The translations under genes and the position numbers were made by a program. From the NCBI RefSeq assembly GCF_010111755.1, contig NC_088962.1, positions 1,054,001 to 1,118,000 on the forward strand: a stretch of DNA of 64,000 nt, written 5' to 3'. Below are positions 51,123-61,092 of this stretch, piece by piece; position 1 is the first letter of the stretch, and every line of letters starts with the position of its first letter. The notes beneath the pieces are model-generated. The model did not search any database and was not told the DNA's origin. It saw only the letters and a program-made list of their open reading frames with translations. The DNA comes from Nakaseomyces glabratus (Eukaryota > Ascomycota > Saccharomycetes > Saccharomycetales > Saccharomycetaceae).

Positions 51123-51698
51123 TATGGCTGTATAATAGTTAGATAGGATTTGTTGTGCCTCTTCCTAGAATAAGAAAATGCAACAGAACTAATTTATCAA
51201 GGATTAAGTGATTTCCAATAGCTTAATACCAATTTGATATGGCATTGGGCATCGCTTACAACATTTTTCCAAAAGTTTAGAATTTTTCACTTCTAGTGCT
51301 ACGTGTAATCGTTAGGGACGTTTTTTTGTGAATGATTAAGATTTGTATGTATACAACTGTTATAAAGTAATGATTAAATTAATTGTTCAATTGGATATAT
51401 AATATAATGGAATGTAGAGAGTATTTAAAGTAATATTACAAAATAGTAAGAAGTAAGATCCGTCAAAATTAGACCTTTTTTTTGCAGCTTTTTTGCTGAC
51501 TGAGAATTAATTTTGCCGAAATTGATTAGTAGTGAATATGATAATCTAAACATAAACATTTTAAGAACAACATTTTATCTTCACCAAAATGTTCTCACTC
51601 TTTCTTTTTATAATTAATGCAGAAATATTGAAAGATCAAAGATTGAAATGAGATTAAAGCCGAGTTCCTTGATTTTGATGAAAAGTTTTTGCCATCCT
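51123..51698. promoter_or_regulatory. RAT1 promoter and RSB1 3' region
   Basis: 576 bp. AGAATTTTTCA near 51278-51288 matches 10 of 11 bases of the RRPE element (reverse form AAAATTTTTCA), common at ribosome-biogenesis genes. No gene was recognised. Confidence 0.4.
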
Positions 51699-52823
51699 TT
51701 ATTTCTTTCTGAATGGAATGCTAAATGACATCTTCGGTACTTTCTTATAAAACGGACGTTTTTCAATGTCGTCAGTGTCTGGTACAATCTCTGGTACAGC
51801 TACCTTTTCATTCTCATCTTTTTCCATACTATCTGTGGATTCGGATAGAATGTGGCTATCGGTTGATTCCACAGTTTCGGGATCCACACGACCATGCGTA
51901 ACTGGGATAGACAGATGTCTGCCCTTGAAAGCAAATCCCGGATGGAATATAGTCATTATCACGGTAGCCAGTGTCACCATCAGGGAATCGAGGATGATGA
52001 AGTACCATTCGTGAGTAATCAAGAATCCTCTCCAGCCTTGGTGTAATTCAGCGAGACGGTAGCAACAACGAACAATGACCAGTAAAACAGTAGCGGTTAG
52101 AGCTAAGTTAAAATGATGGAAAACAAATCTTTTTGGATTTATTCTAAGGTCACTATACTTCTCTCTGTATAGATGGTCTAACTTCTCCTGTGGTATCTTG
52201 AGCATGGAAAATCTAAATCTACGTTCGCCAGTGTATTCAAGTCTAACTTTGATGTAGATCATGTATAGGAAATGCAACCAAAGACCTAAGAAAATAATCA
52301 TGGAGGCAAGCTGAATGGCAATCCCAGCTTCGAATATCCTGTCACCTTTCTTTGTAGAGGTACCTTCATTAACAGCCACACCCGAGGTACCACCACCCGC
52401 GGCCTGGATTGCCAAGGACACCACATCGCTAAATATGAAAATGTAGGAATAAGCCATTGGCGATGGCAAGAGCGAGAACCTATGGCCGTAAATCTCTATA
52501 AGTTTGGCCAATTGGTAATATATACCACCCATGGTGAACACCGGGGCGATCGTCAGGCATATAATCTGTAATAAAAACATATCTATGTTGTAAACGTTAA
52601 AATGGGACGCAGTACGCCCAATGTAACCCAGGACTTCCAAGATGGCAGCACATATAAAAGCTATGCTGAACCAGTATTGCTTCCAGTACAGTTGCAGGAT
52701 GTGGCATATGAGCAGCAACCCCCATATAGCTATCAGCGCCGCATTGAACCTCAGCTTGGGGATCATCCCCGAATAATACGAGAGTGGATCAAACGTGAAT
52801 TTTTCCACCACCTCATCCATCAT
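51699..52823 (-). CDS. RSB1: Rsb1-like RTA1-family seven-helix membrane protein
   Basis: 374 residues; S. cerevisiae Rsb1 has 354-382 depending on the start. Seven hydrophobic segments can be seen, starting LRFNAALIAIWGLLLICHIL and ending EWYFIILDSLMVTLATVIMT, with the RTA1-family features HFNVYNIDMFLLQIICLTIA and FIFSDVVSLAIQAAGGGTSG. The C-terminal tail is polar and charged. Rsb1 is a plasma-membrane protein linked to long-chain-base (sphingoid) resistance and lipid asymmetry; whether it transports lipid directly is unsettled. Other RTA1-family members are possible, but the order RAT1-RSB1 (YOR048C-YOR049C) supports this one. Confidence 0.88.
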   Translation of the reverse strand: MMDEVVEKFTFDPLSYYSGMIPKLRFNAALIAIWGLLLICHILQLYWKQYWFSIAFICAAILEVLGYIGRTASHFNVYNIDMFLLQIICLTIAPVFTMGGIYYQLAKLIEIYGHRFSLLPSPMAYSYIFIFSDVVSLAIQAAGGGTSGVAVNEGTSTKKGDRIFEAGIAIQLASMIIFLGLWLHFLYMIYIKVRLEYTGERRFRFSMLKIPQEKLDHLYREKYSDLRINPKRFVFHHFNLALTATVLLVIVRCCYRLAELHQGWRGFLITHEWYFIILDSLMVTLATVIMTIFHPGFAFKGRHLSIPVTHGRVDPETVESTDSHILSESTDSMEKDENEKVAVPEIVPDTDDIEKRPFYKKVPKMSFSIPFRKK

Positions 52824-53639
52824 TAGTTATTTTTTTATTAGTATTGTATTGTCTTTGCCTTTTGATCAAGAATAAAGATTATTTCTTTATTTCTACATGG
52901 TCCTTGAATAAATACAATGATTTTTATTACTATTTTATTTAAATGAGTCCACAGTTCAGGACCCTTGTTTCTTTCAATATGCGTTAACTCCTATAAAAAA
53001 TTTTTCTCTTCCCTTGAACCACTATTGTACTACATAGAGGTTATTATTCCTTGCGATGAGGCCACTATCAAGTTCAAGTTAGTCTGGCTTGCTTCCTTGA
53101 CACAACCCTTAGTCAAGAGTATTACAACTGTAGAGAAGGGATTACGCAATCCTTTCTACACTTCCACCTCATCCCTCCCCCCCTCCCCCAATTTCTGAGG
53201 CAATAATGCAATTTAGCCCTTGATTTCCTAAAACGGATAAGTAATTACAAAAAAAAAGGAGATGTGCCGCCTCTCTGCGCAGGTTTCTCCAGATCTCATC
53301 AATGCCCTTTCTGCTTGCGCTATTTTAATTCCCTCGTCGTGCTGGTCACTGAAAGAAGCGTGGGACCGATCGAGGAAACACCTCGGGTCTTGTGCTTTGC
53401 ACGGACTTCCTTAGACACGACTGTGGTTTTTGGCCCATAACCTTAATAAGTGGAAAAGCTTACAGAAGGAAGAGTGAAAGTGCGTTGTGCGCCATTCTCT
53501 TGGCACTCCTATCAACCGCACAGTACAGTAAGGGGGGAAAAGCGAGTGGAACTACACTGCAAAACGACGAGAGAGAAAAAAACACCGCGGAATTACTCTT
53601 GGCTTTCTGCGACGCTTTAACTTTCAAATAAGGAGTATT

Positions 53640-53647
53640 TCCACGGA
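53640..53647. promoter_or_regulatory. Pdr1/Pdr3 response element TCCACGGA
   Basis: A perfect match to TCCRYGGA, 817 bp upstream of the RSB1 start. An additional 7-of-8 match (ACCGCGGA) lies at 53584-53591. Confidence 0.6.
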
Positions 53648-53743
53648 AAAACCCCTAAGTGTGGTAGAGAAAACGCGTACAAAACGTTGTGAGAAGCACT
53701 GCTGCGTCCATACTGTACAAACCACTCGCAGAGACAATGCGGA

Positions 53744-53751
53744 TCCGTGGA
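53744..53751. promoter_or_regulatory. Pdr1/Pdr3 response element TCCGTGGA
   Basis: A perfect match to TCCRYGGA, the reverse complement of the site at 53640. It lies 921 bp upstream of the RSB1 start. Confidence 0.6.
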
Positions 53752-53940
53752 ACGCTTTTTTTTATGGAGATCACATGTTTTACGTGTAGTTGTATATTAC
53801 CTAGCTGCTTGTGTACGAATGATTTTGTTTTTACCATATGGTTAACTATTTGTAGTATATATGCCACTGGTGGCTGGAAAGAGTAGTGAACATATACTAA
53901 ACATTAAATTAACTTTGAAATTCTCATGCTTGTAGATGGT

Positions 53941-53971
53941 TAAAGTAAAGTAAGGTAAAGTAAAGTAAAAT
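53941..53971. repeat. Pentanucleotide repeat (TAAAG), about six copies with one variant
   Basis: TAAAGTAAAGTAAGGTAAAG followed by TAAAGTAAAA. Non-coding, about 100 bp from the 3' end of ETT1. Confidence 0.85.
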
Positions 53972-54069
53972 TGTTGGTGTTATTTTATAAAAGTGTATAT
54001 GAAGCTATAAATATTAAAGAACACGTAGTCTATAGTTTGTATCATCATGTAGAAAAATTAGGAATGCAA

Positions 54070-55284
54070 TTATTGCTTCAAGTTCTCCAGGATGTCGTCG
54101 TACTTACCGTGGGTAGCAGTATTGGCCTTTGTCAATAATGTCTCTGCGGTTTGGTAAGCCTTTTCTTGCTCAGAGGACTCGTTGTCATGCAGGTTACCGA
54201 GATCGATGTATGCTTCGGCAACCTGGGCCCAAGTTTCTGGCTCATCTTCGATTTGTGCTTTGTCCAAGTAGTCGATGGCATTCTGAACTAGCTTCAAAGC
54301 GCTGGCTTGAGATTCCTTGCAGTCCTTGGATGATTGCTTAGATTCATCGTCATCGTAGGCTAGGGACAGATATACGTTTGTTGGCTCCTCAGCATCCTTC
54401 AAGTATAGCTCACCGATCTTCTTCGCGGTCAAGTGGTACAACTTGGCGTGGTCCTTCTTGTTCAATTGGCCTAGCAGGGCAATCAATTGTTCCTTCAACC
54501 ACTTGTAGTTAGAGGCCAGGTTCTGTTGCATTTCGTAGACTGGGTGCTTCTTGTCCAATTGGATTGGCTCTAGATCTTCCTCATCGTCACTGTCCAAACC
54601 TTCAGCGATTTGTTCCTCATGACCGAAGTTTTCAGTGATATCCAACAAATCATCGAACATCTCTAGAACTTCATAGACCAAGCTCAAATCCTTGGTGGAG
54701 ACTTTGAAGTGCTTCTTAGCGTCTTCAACCAGAGTGTTTAGGTTTAGACCACTCTTGCTGCTGACAGTGAGGGCAGACATGTGCTCCAATGGAACTCTTT
54801 GAATAATAACCTTGGCCTTAACCAGGTCCAATAGATCAGACTTACCGCAGTCGGACTCACCCAAGCTGCATCTCTCCAAAGCGTTGTCGAAGAACTGAGC
54901 AATCTCTTCCTTCTTCTTCTTCTCGTCCTCTTCCTCACCTGCTTTGAAGATAGTCAATTCAGACAAAGCCAGCGCATAGATGGCGTGGAAAACATCGCTC
55001 AACTCCTTGATCTTGCCTTCTTTGTCAGCTTCACGCAACAAACGGTCACACTCATGCACAATACCGTTCAAGACATACTCGCTGTCTCTGTCAGAGTCAA
55101 AGTAAGTCTGCCACAGACCCTTCAACTGCACCAACTCGTCATCAGCATCAACGTCATCCGCTAGCTCAACCTCAATCTGACTGGCAACTGGAGTGCTTTC
55201 ACGGGAAACTTCCCCAGAAGAGCTCTCAACTTTAGTCTTCTTGTTTTGCTTCTGCTTACCTAATCCCAAAGGTCTCTTAGCCAT
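54070..55284 (-). CDS. ETT1: Ett1, nuclear factor affecting translation termination
   Basis: 404 residues; S. cerevisiae Ett1 has 412. The start [11 protein letters not shown] is the family signature. The C-terminal half is TPR-like ([20 protein letters not shown], then [20 protein letters not shown]), with acidic linkers. S. cerevisiae Ett1 (YOR051C) is the partner of the Fe(II)/2-oxoglutarate hydroxylase Tpa1; its loss increases stop-codon readthrough. The protein has no catalytic motif itself. Position between RSB1 and TMC1 agrees with S. cerevisiae. Confidence 0.92.
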
Positions 55285-55886
55285 TGCTTATCCTCGTTAC
55301 GGTGGTCTCCCATATCTGAAACAAAAAGAACAATGGAATCTCTTCCTTTTATGAGATGGGCATCGCATTGTCTTCTCTGGGTCATTGGGTATAGACTGCT
55401 TACTGGCTGGAAAATTTTTTTTTGGCAAACAATGGGAACCACTGAAACGTCCGTACAAATTGGGCGAAAAACGGTCTTCGATGCCTTAGAAGACTTGAAT
55501 CATTTTCTCGAAGGAGCACAATGGACGGACCAATGCACGCGATCACTTAGCGATATACAGACAACGATGTATAACACCGATGTCGGGGTTATATCAAAGA
55601 AATGGCAACACTGGGAATAGAATTAGAGTATGCTAGCATTATATATTAGTTTGAGCACTTATATATGGTATTAGCGAAAAAATATTAGTTTCTGAATTGA
55701 AGTAGAACGTGAAAGAAAAATTAGAAATAAAGGGAAAATAAAAGGTATCCAATAGTACATATAAGAATAGTATGGTTGAAAAGGGAATTGATAAATGATC
55801 ATGACGAATTATTTGGTGTTCAAGAGAAGTAAAAATACGTGAATATGCTTGTTGTGAATGTCTGTTTAAAATTAATTTTTTTTTTT
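55285..55886. promoter_or_regulatory. ETT1 promoter and TMC1 3' region
   Basis: 602 bp. It includes a small plus-strand ORF at 55432-55620 (listed separately). The rest is AT-rich with no recognised element. Confidence 0.4.
55432..55620 (+). CDS. Small ORF of unknown function (62 residues)
   Basis: An open frame from ATG 55432 to TAG 55618-55620, opposite in direction to both neighbours. The DNA is more GC-rich than the flanking intergenic sequence, and the protein has a mixed, helix-prone composition (TVFDALEDLNHFLEGAQWTD, then SLSDIQTTMYNTDVGVISKK, ending WQHWE), as in small coiled-coil complex subunits. An upstream in-frame ATG at 55333 gives an implausible hydrophobic and basic start. 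I do not recognise the family. Confidence 0.4.
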   Translation: MGTTETSVQIGRKTVFDALEDLNHFLEGAQWTDQCTRSLSDIQTTMYNTDVGVISKKWQHWE

Positions 55887-56408
55887 TTAGATTTGAATCT
55901 TCCTCGTATGCGTCTGTTCAGAGGCCAATTTATCTGCGTTTCTCTGATGCATTTGCTCTTTACAGGAGGTTAGACCCTCACAGGCATGGTTTTCCATGAG
56001 CCTATGTCTAGAACAGTAATGTCCCTTGCAGAAATTGCAGTCTCCGACGAACTTGGAAGCCACACTTGTACATTTGTCAAAGTAGCACTGGTTCTTCTTC
56101 TTCTTCTTCTTCAAGCCACTAGATTTCTTGCCTACTTTGGTACTAGTCGAACTTCCTGAGCTTCCCGGGCTCTTGGCTTCCGTTGTGCTCACTAGAGATG
56201 TTATGGATGTGTTGGATGATTCAGATATGCTTGACCTGAATGAAGACGACGATAGCTGCTTCAAGAGCATCGGCGTGACCTTGCCATGACTAGCACCAGA
56301 TGTTATGCTGGAGTTCTCCTCTTGATCGCCGTTCAATATACTTTCCACTCTCTCAGGCGTCCCTTTCTTAGCTTCCTCAACTCTAACTTCTTCTTCCTTA
56401 GTGTTCAT
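55887..56408 (-). CDS. TMC1: Tmc1-like AN1 zinc-finger stress protein
   Basis: 173 residues; S. cerevisiae Tmc1 has 150. The N-terminal 105 residues are Ser/Thr-rich with a run of Lys (KKKKKK) before the finger. The C-terminal AN1 finger has CYFDKC, GDCNFCKGHYCSRHRLMENH and ACEGL, giving the expected Cys/His ligands. S. cerevisiae Tmc1 (YOR052C) is a zinc-finger protein linked to the proteasome and induced by metal and misfolded-protein stress. The upstream region has Rpn4-type sites, in keeping with this. Confidence 0.85.
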   Translation of the reverse strand: MNTKEEEVRVEEAKKGTPERVESILNGDQEENSSITSGASHGKVTPMLLKQLSSSSFRSSISESSNTSITSLVSTTEAKSPGSSGSSTSTKVGKKSSGLKKKKKKNQCYFDKCTSVASKFVGDCNFCKGHYCSRHRLMENHACEGLTSCKEQMHQRNADKLASEQTHTRKIQI

Positions 56409-56802
56409 GCTTGATATTGTTTTGTTATTTGCTATATGATATTAATGGCTATCCTCTGGTTTGAACAACGTTTGTATTATTGAATAACGTTGTCCAATTT
56501 CTTGATACTGTTTTGTCTCTTTATTATATACTAAAGATATAATTCCTTGACTTTAAGGTACCTTTGTTCGAGCAAAAAGATAAGAAGTATTTATAATGCG
56601 TCCTTTTTTTTTTTATAGAAGATGTTGGCTTTTTTTTTACATTATTAATGGTTATTTACTAACAGCTACAACTTTTACTCTCACAATAGCCTCCCCCCCC
56701 TCTCTTCACACACTGAGTTCTCCCTACACACCTCTATTATTGCCCATGGTCCACAATACCCAGGATTCTCACGATTCTCACTTTCACCAGAGAAAACTGG
56801 AT

Positions 56803-56811
56803 TTTGCCACC
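56803..56811 (-). promoter_or_regulatory. PACE element GGTGGCAAA (Rpn4 site) upstream of TMC1
   Basis: A perfect nine-base match on the minus strand, 395 bp upstream of the TMC1 ATG. PACE is the binding site of the proteasome-gene activator Rpn4. Confidence 0.65.
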
Positions 56812-56859
56812 CTGTGAGTATGATCCTATTGAGGACAGGAGATTAGAAAAGTGGGTCAA

Positions 56860-56868
56860 GTTGCCACC
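56860..56868 (-). promoter_or_regulatory. PACE-like element GGTGGCAAC upstream of TMC1
   Basis: Eight of nine bases match GGTGGCAAA, in the same orientation and 57 bp from the perfect site. Confidence 0.5.
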
Positions 56869-57289
56869 ACACAGCCAAAAAAAGAATAGATATGCAGAAA
56901 TGGAAGATCAGTAACCCTTCCCCCCCCCCCAGCGAAGGCCTCTAAAGAGTCATCCCAGCGAATTTTCTCCTTCCACATCTGGATCCTTATCACCCATATG
57001 CCTCAAAGGATAGGCAATACGCAATACTTACTAAACAGATTGTAATTCGCCCCCTCTCAGTGCGTGATAAGGTCCCAAAAAAGATAAGTAAACGGAAATA
57101 CGGAAAAACTGCTTCTCCTCTGCAAAATAAGGAAAAGTCATTCAGAGCTCACCACATCAAAGGAGTTCAAAATTGAACCGAAATACCGGACCAGGAGATT
57201 TATCGTTGTTTATGAGTGCAACTCATGTGATTATAGACTTGTATTGAAAGAATCTTCTATGCATTATAAATAATATTTAACAATGGGAA

Positions 57290-59044
57290 CTACTGACTGT
57301 TCTCAACAGGCTGTAGTGTTTCTTCAGCACCACCATTGTTTTCATCCTCCTCATCTTCATCTTCATCTTCATCGTCATCGTCGTCTTCATCGTCATCGTC
57401 GTCTTCATCCTCATCTTCATCTTCATCTTTCTTATTTTCTCCCTCTTGACAAGTCTCGTTCTCTTCGTCTTCGTCCTCATCTTCATCCTCATCATCCTCA
57501 TCTTCGTCCTCTTCCTTTGGGTACCCGCCCAATTTCATTACAACCTTATCCACTATTTCGTTTGGATCCATCATGCCACCAAGACCTATATCTCCGTTTA
57601 TGCCCATCACTTTCTCTGATGGCTTAAACACTGTTATCCATGGCATCTCTTCCTTGATAATAGCCAACTGCTTTTTTGTCATTACGGAATTGAATGTGCT
57701 GCTAACCATGGATGGTGCCAAAAATATTGGGAAATTTGGATTCCAAGCCCTTATAACGCATGTCAGCAGATTATCACACAGGCCTAAGGCTATCTTTGAC
57801 AACGTGTTGGCTGTCAAAGGCGCAACCACCAAAATATCGGCCCATCTTCTCAATTCAATATGCAACACAGGGTCGCTTCTTTGCTTCCACACATCCCATT
57901 CATCCTGGTCTCGCCATATCTGTATCACTGGACCACCTTCCAGCTGGAAAGGATTGTTGCCGATCGCTGTCTTATCTGGAGTCGAGTTCGTGGACCCATT
58001 CGACTGTTGGGATCCCTGCGCATCAGCGCCGCCATTTTTCAGTTTTGCACACTCGTTTATCGTGCCGCCTGGTATATTCGTCACCACATCGAGTGGGTCC
58101 TCATTACTCTCAGGGTGAGGCTTTACCTTCTTTACGACTTTCTTGTTCAAGAATTTCTCAGCACTTTTGGTTAACACTACTTGAATGCTAATCCTATCCT
58201 TACCGTAGATATCTACCAATTTTTTCACCATCGGCTTGATCTTGAAGACAGCCATGGAGCCCGTCGCACCAAATAGAATATGTATCTTACCATCATCCTG
58301 TGGGAGTCTCATGTCCAAGTTCTTTGCATTTTCTCTCTTGGGAATATTCGCCATACCTGGAGTAGAACTAGCTTCTTCGATCACAGATTCTAGGAGAGGT
58401 TGCTCGGATCCCTTACTCACGGAAACAGAACCATCCCTCTCCAATGGATTAGAAGTAATGGGTTTTATTCCTGGTTTGACATCATTCCCGTTAACTATAG
58501 CTGTGCTCAAAGGTACACCATTCAGATCAACTTGTGGCGTGCTGGGGCTCAAACTGTTAGCCCTGGACCTAACCTTTGGACTGTGCAATGGGTCCTCGAC
58601 CAGAAAATGCGGATGCTCCTCTTTCTCCGGTAAAGGCACTTGTATGTCAGGCAACCCATTAGATGGTGTTCTTCTATCGACCAATTTGTCATGTAGTATC
58701 TGTGGCAAATTTACCATCCCCTGACTCTCTAGCTCCTTGCTATCCAGAGCAGATTCCGCACCTCCTAGCGCGCCTGGCTTCCGCTCGTCACTGGCACCAA
58801 ACTTATTCGATCCAACTATCTTGGAATCACTAAACGTCACAGTGGGTATCCTTTTCAGACCTGGTTCAGGCGTATTGCTCACCACAGCTCCTGACTTCCC
58901 GCCGACATTCATGATCGACTTCGTGGTACCCGCACCGACAGAAAGCGTCGGAGACATGGAGGCCGCCGCCACTGACTCCTTATCCGCATCCATCTTCCCT
59001 CTCATACTCTCACTCGAGTTCCTAGCACCGTTGTCTTCGCTCAT
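57290..59044 (-). CDS. VHS3: Vhs3/Sis2 (Hal3) family: Ppz1 inhibitor and PPC decarboxylase subunit
   Basis: 584 residues. A long disordered N-terminus (about 1-245) precedes the flavoprotein domain: HILFGATGSMAVFKIKPMVK, then the catalytic-His region HIELRRWADILVVAPLTANT, SKIALGLCDNLLTCVIRAWN and APSMVSSTFNSVMTKKQ. The last 70 residues are an Asp/Glu tail. In S. cerevisiae Sis2, Vhs3 and Cab3 form the phosphopantothenoylcysteine decarboxylase trimer of CoA synthesis; Sis2/Vhs3 give the His and Cab3 the Cys. They also inhibit the phosphatase Ppz1, the acidic tail being important. Position after TMC1 matches YOR054C (VHS3), but its paralog SIS2 (562 residues) is closer in length, so the symbol follows position. 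Confidence 0.85.
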   Translation of the reverse strand: MSEDNGARNSSESMRGKMDADKESVAAASMSPTLSVGAGTTKSIMNVGGKSGAVVSNTPEPGLKRIPTVTFSDSKIVGSNKFGASDERKPGALGGAESALDSKELESQGMVNLPQILHDKLVDRRTPSNGLPDIQVPLPEKEEHPHFLVEDPLHSPKVRSRANSLSPSTPQVDLNGVPLSTAIVNGNDVKPGIKPITSNPLERDGSVSVSKGSEQPLLESVIEEASSTPGMANIPKRENAKNLDMRLPQDDGKIHILFGATGSMAVFKIKPMVKKLVDIYGKDRISIQVVLTKSAEKFLNKKVVKKVKPHPESNEDPLDVVTNIPGGTINECAKLKNGGADAQGSQQSNGSTNSTPDKTAIGNNPFQLEGGPVIQIWRDQDEWDVWKQRSDPVLHIELRRWADILVVAPLTANTLSKIALGLCDNLLTCVIRAWNPNFPIFLAPSMVSSTFNSVMTKKQLAIIKEEMPWITVFKPSEKVMGINGDIGLGGMMDPNEIVDKVVMKLGGYPKEEDEDEDDEDEDEDEDEENETCQEGENKKDEDEDEDEDDDDDEDDDDDEDEDEDEEDENNGGAEETLQPVENSQ

Positions 59045-59692
59045 GGCCTAACAATCCAATGATATATGTCTCTTTCCGCGCTCTTTCTCTTTCCTAGAAA
59101 CTCAACCTTGCTTAACCGTTTGCCTCGTTCTCAGTATTAGAACTACAATCACTACCGTATATATCCCCCCCTTCAACCGCCAGAATTGAATACTATTGAC
59201 AGTTGTGATCCGGTTTGCACTGCTTTTTAATTTTTTCCTGACCCTTTGACGTCTTTTCAGTTAAATGAAGAAAGACGTCATTTTCATTTCATTTTGCAAG
59301 AAATCAAGGAAATTGCACATTTAAATGCTGGGGACACTTCCCACCTCATCGCCTCCATATATTGGTATATTCAGTGCCTTAGCCTTGCGCACAGGTGGGT
59401 ATAGATGTCTGTACGTTGAGCTCATACGTGTGCCTTTTCCGCCCCGCGTAAACGAATTGTTACAAGTCCTTTCAGTACTATTTTACAATATATATCCTAT
59501 ATATCAGTTGAGACAGGCCCTCCAGCTCTTGGACAGATACCATTCTCTTGCTTGTTAGCCATGTAGACTTGATTTGTAGTTTTGATTGACCTTACTGGCT
59601 TCGATGATAAAAAAAGTTTCATGAATGAAAAGATGTGATGTGTAGAATGTTGAAAGGAAGTTCACCCCCAACCAGAGAACATACGAGGAACT
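59045..59692. promoter_or_regulatory. Divergent promoter of VHS3 and SGT1
   Basis: 648 bp. A frame at 59325-59558 is hydrophobic and unconvincing. NOB1 (YOR056C), present between these genes in S. cerevisiae, is absent here. No specific site is assigned. Confidence 0.45.
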
Positions 59693-60826
59693 ATGCCCAT
59701 CGAAAAGGATTTGAAAGTAGCCTATGATGTGCTCTATGAGGAGGGTGACCCGAAGAGAGCACTTGAATTGTACAACAGAATTCTTAAGGAGTCTCCAAAG
59801 GCACTAAATGCTCTGATCTATAAAGCTGCCTGCTATGAAAAGTTGTACTTTGGTGACAAGCAATACCGTACAGTTGAGACATTGGATGAAGCAAAGAGCT
59901 GTTTAGCAGAGGCTGAAGATGTGGCCATGGAGAGAGGCGACAGGGCCAAGATCGGTCTGGTTTACTTCAGGTTCTTTGTACACCACTTCAATTTGAAATA
60001 CTACAAAATGGCAGAGACATACTTGAAAAGAGCAAAGAGCTATGGGTATGCTGACCCAACACTTGCATTATGGGAAGATAAACTAAAGAATAAATTAGCT
60101 AAGATGAACAGCGAACATGGCGATGACACCGACAAAAAGGGCAAATCTGACCTGGATGTACCTACAGAGGCCGTCAAGACAATAAATATCGACGATACTA
60201 AACCTACACCTCCTGATATGAAGGTAAGGACTGACTGGTACCAGTCTACCGATAAACTTACTGTTTCTTTCTTTACTACTATTTTACCGGCAAATAAAGA
60301 TAGCATGGATATTAAGATAGAGGGCTTACACTTGTCAATCTCTTACCCAATACCTGATAAAGGATCAGAATTTCAGTACAACATCGATTTGGCCCATAAC
60401 GTCGATCCTCAAGAATATAGCGTAATAGTTATGAGTAAAAAATTTGAAATAACTTTCAAGAAACTGGAGAATATTAAATGGAAAAGTTTAGAATACGAGG
60501 CAAACACTAATGACCTACACATTCCACCAACTGCTACAACGAATGCAACTGGAAACAATAGAGATTCTCTGTCATATCCAAATTCGTCTAAAAAGAAGAT
60601 AGATTGGTCGAAGATAGACATAGATGATGATGAAACTGATCAGAATCAATCGACAGATGCGTTCTTCCAGCAACTTTATGCCGATGCTGATCCAGATACA
60701 AGACGAGCAATGATGAAATCATTTATTGAAAGTAATGGTACCACATTGAATACTAACTGGGAAGAAGTCAAAAAGGCACCGGTAGAGACATCACTACCTG
60801 AGGGACAGGAATTGAAGGAGTGGTAA
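59693..60826 (+). CDS. SGT1: Sgt1 co-chaperone (TPR-CS-SGS)
   Basis: 377 residues; S. cerevisiae Sgt1 has 395. An N-terminal TPR region (about 1-125; AYDVLYEEGDPKRALELYNR) is followed by a CS domain at about 178-270 (VRTDWYQSTDKLTVSFFTTI, then FEITFKKLENIKWKSLE) and a C-terminal SGS domain (DAFFQQLYADADPDTRRAMM, then KSFIESNGTTLNTNWEEVKK). Sgt1 links Hsp90 to Skp1 and is needed for SCF ubiquitin ligases and for CBF3 assembly at the kinetochore. No break is visible. Confidence 0.95.
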   Translation: MPIEKDLKVAYDVLYEEGDPKRALELYNRILKESPKALNALIYKAACYEKLYFGDKQYRTVETLDEAKSCLAEAEDVAMERGDRAKIGLVYFRFFVHHFNLKYYKMAETYLKRAKSYGYADPTLALWEDKLKNKLAKMNSEHGDDTDKKGKSDLDVPTEAVKTINIDDTKPTPPDMKVRTDWYQSTDKLTVSFFTTILPANKDSMDIKIEGLHLSISYPIPDKGSEFQYNIDLAHNVDPQEYSVIVMSKKFEITFKKLENIKWKSLEYEANTNDLHIPPTATTNATGNNRDSLSYPNSSKKKIDWSKIDIDDDETDQNQSTDAFFQQLYADADPDTRRAMMKSFIESNGTTLNTNWEEVKKAPVETSLPEGQELKEW

Positions 60827-61092
60827 AAATCGATCATTATTCATTAATGTAGAGTTTGCTTATGAATTATGTATGCTATAAATACACATATTATCTTAGT
60901 GTTACAACTATTATATTAAAATAATAGTGTCTGTCACGTAAAGTGACAGAATGGTTTTCATGTAATGATACAGGATACCTATAATTTTTAATGAAACAGA
61001 CATCAATAATTGTGGATTGTAATATGTTAGTCTCTAAACAACAGAAGAACAGCATTTAATCTAAAATCTTAGAATGACTCAATAATTGTCAA

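Larger units (their letters stand above)
52824..54069. promoter_or_regulatory. RSB1 upstream region (1.2 kb)
   Basis: RSB1 is the only gene that reads away from this region. It contains two perfect Pdr1-type elements (listed separately), C/T-rich tracts (53161-53190) and a TAAAG-type repeat at 53941-53971. Short frames at 52965-53198 and 53392-53631 were not accepted as genes. Confidence 0.5.
56409..57289. promoter_or_regulatory. TMC1 upstream region
   Basis: 881 bp between TMC1 and the 3' end of the VHS3-type gene, so it serves only TMC1. It has T- and C-runs (56603-56613, 56923-56932) and two PACE-type elements (listed separately). No gene was recognised. Confidence 0.5.

Noticed and set aside
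57573..58724. Several plus-strand frames of 100-180 residues opposite the VHS3-type gene
   Set aside because: They overlap a gene with clear conserved domains on the minus strand and have no recognisable protein features.
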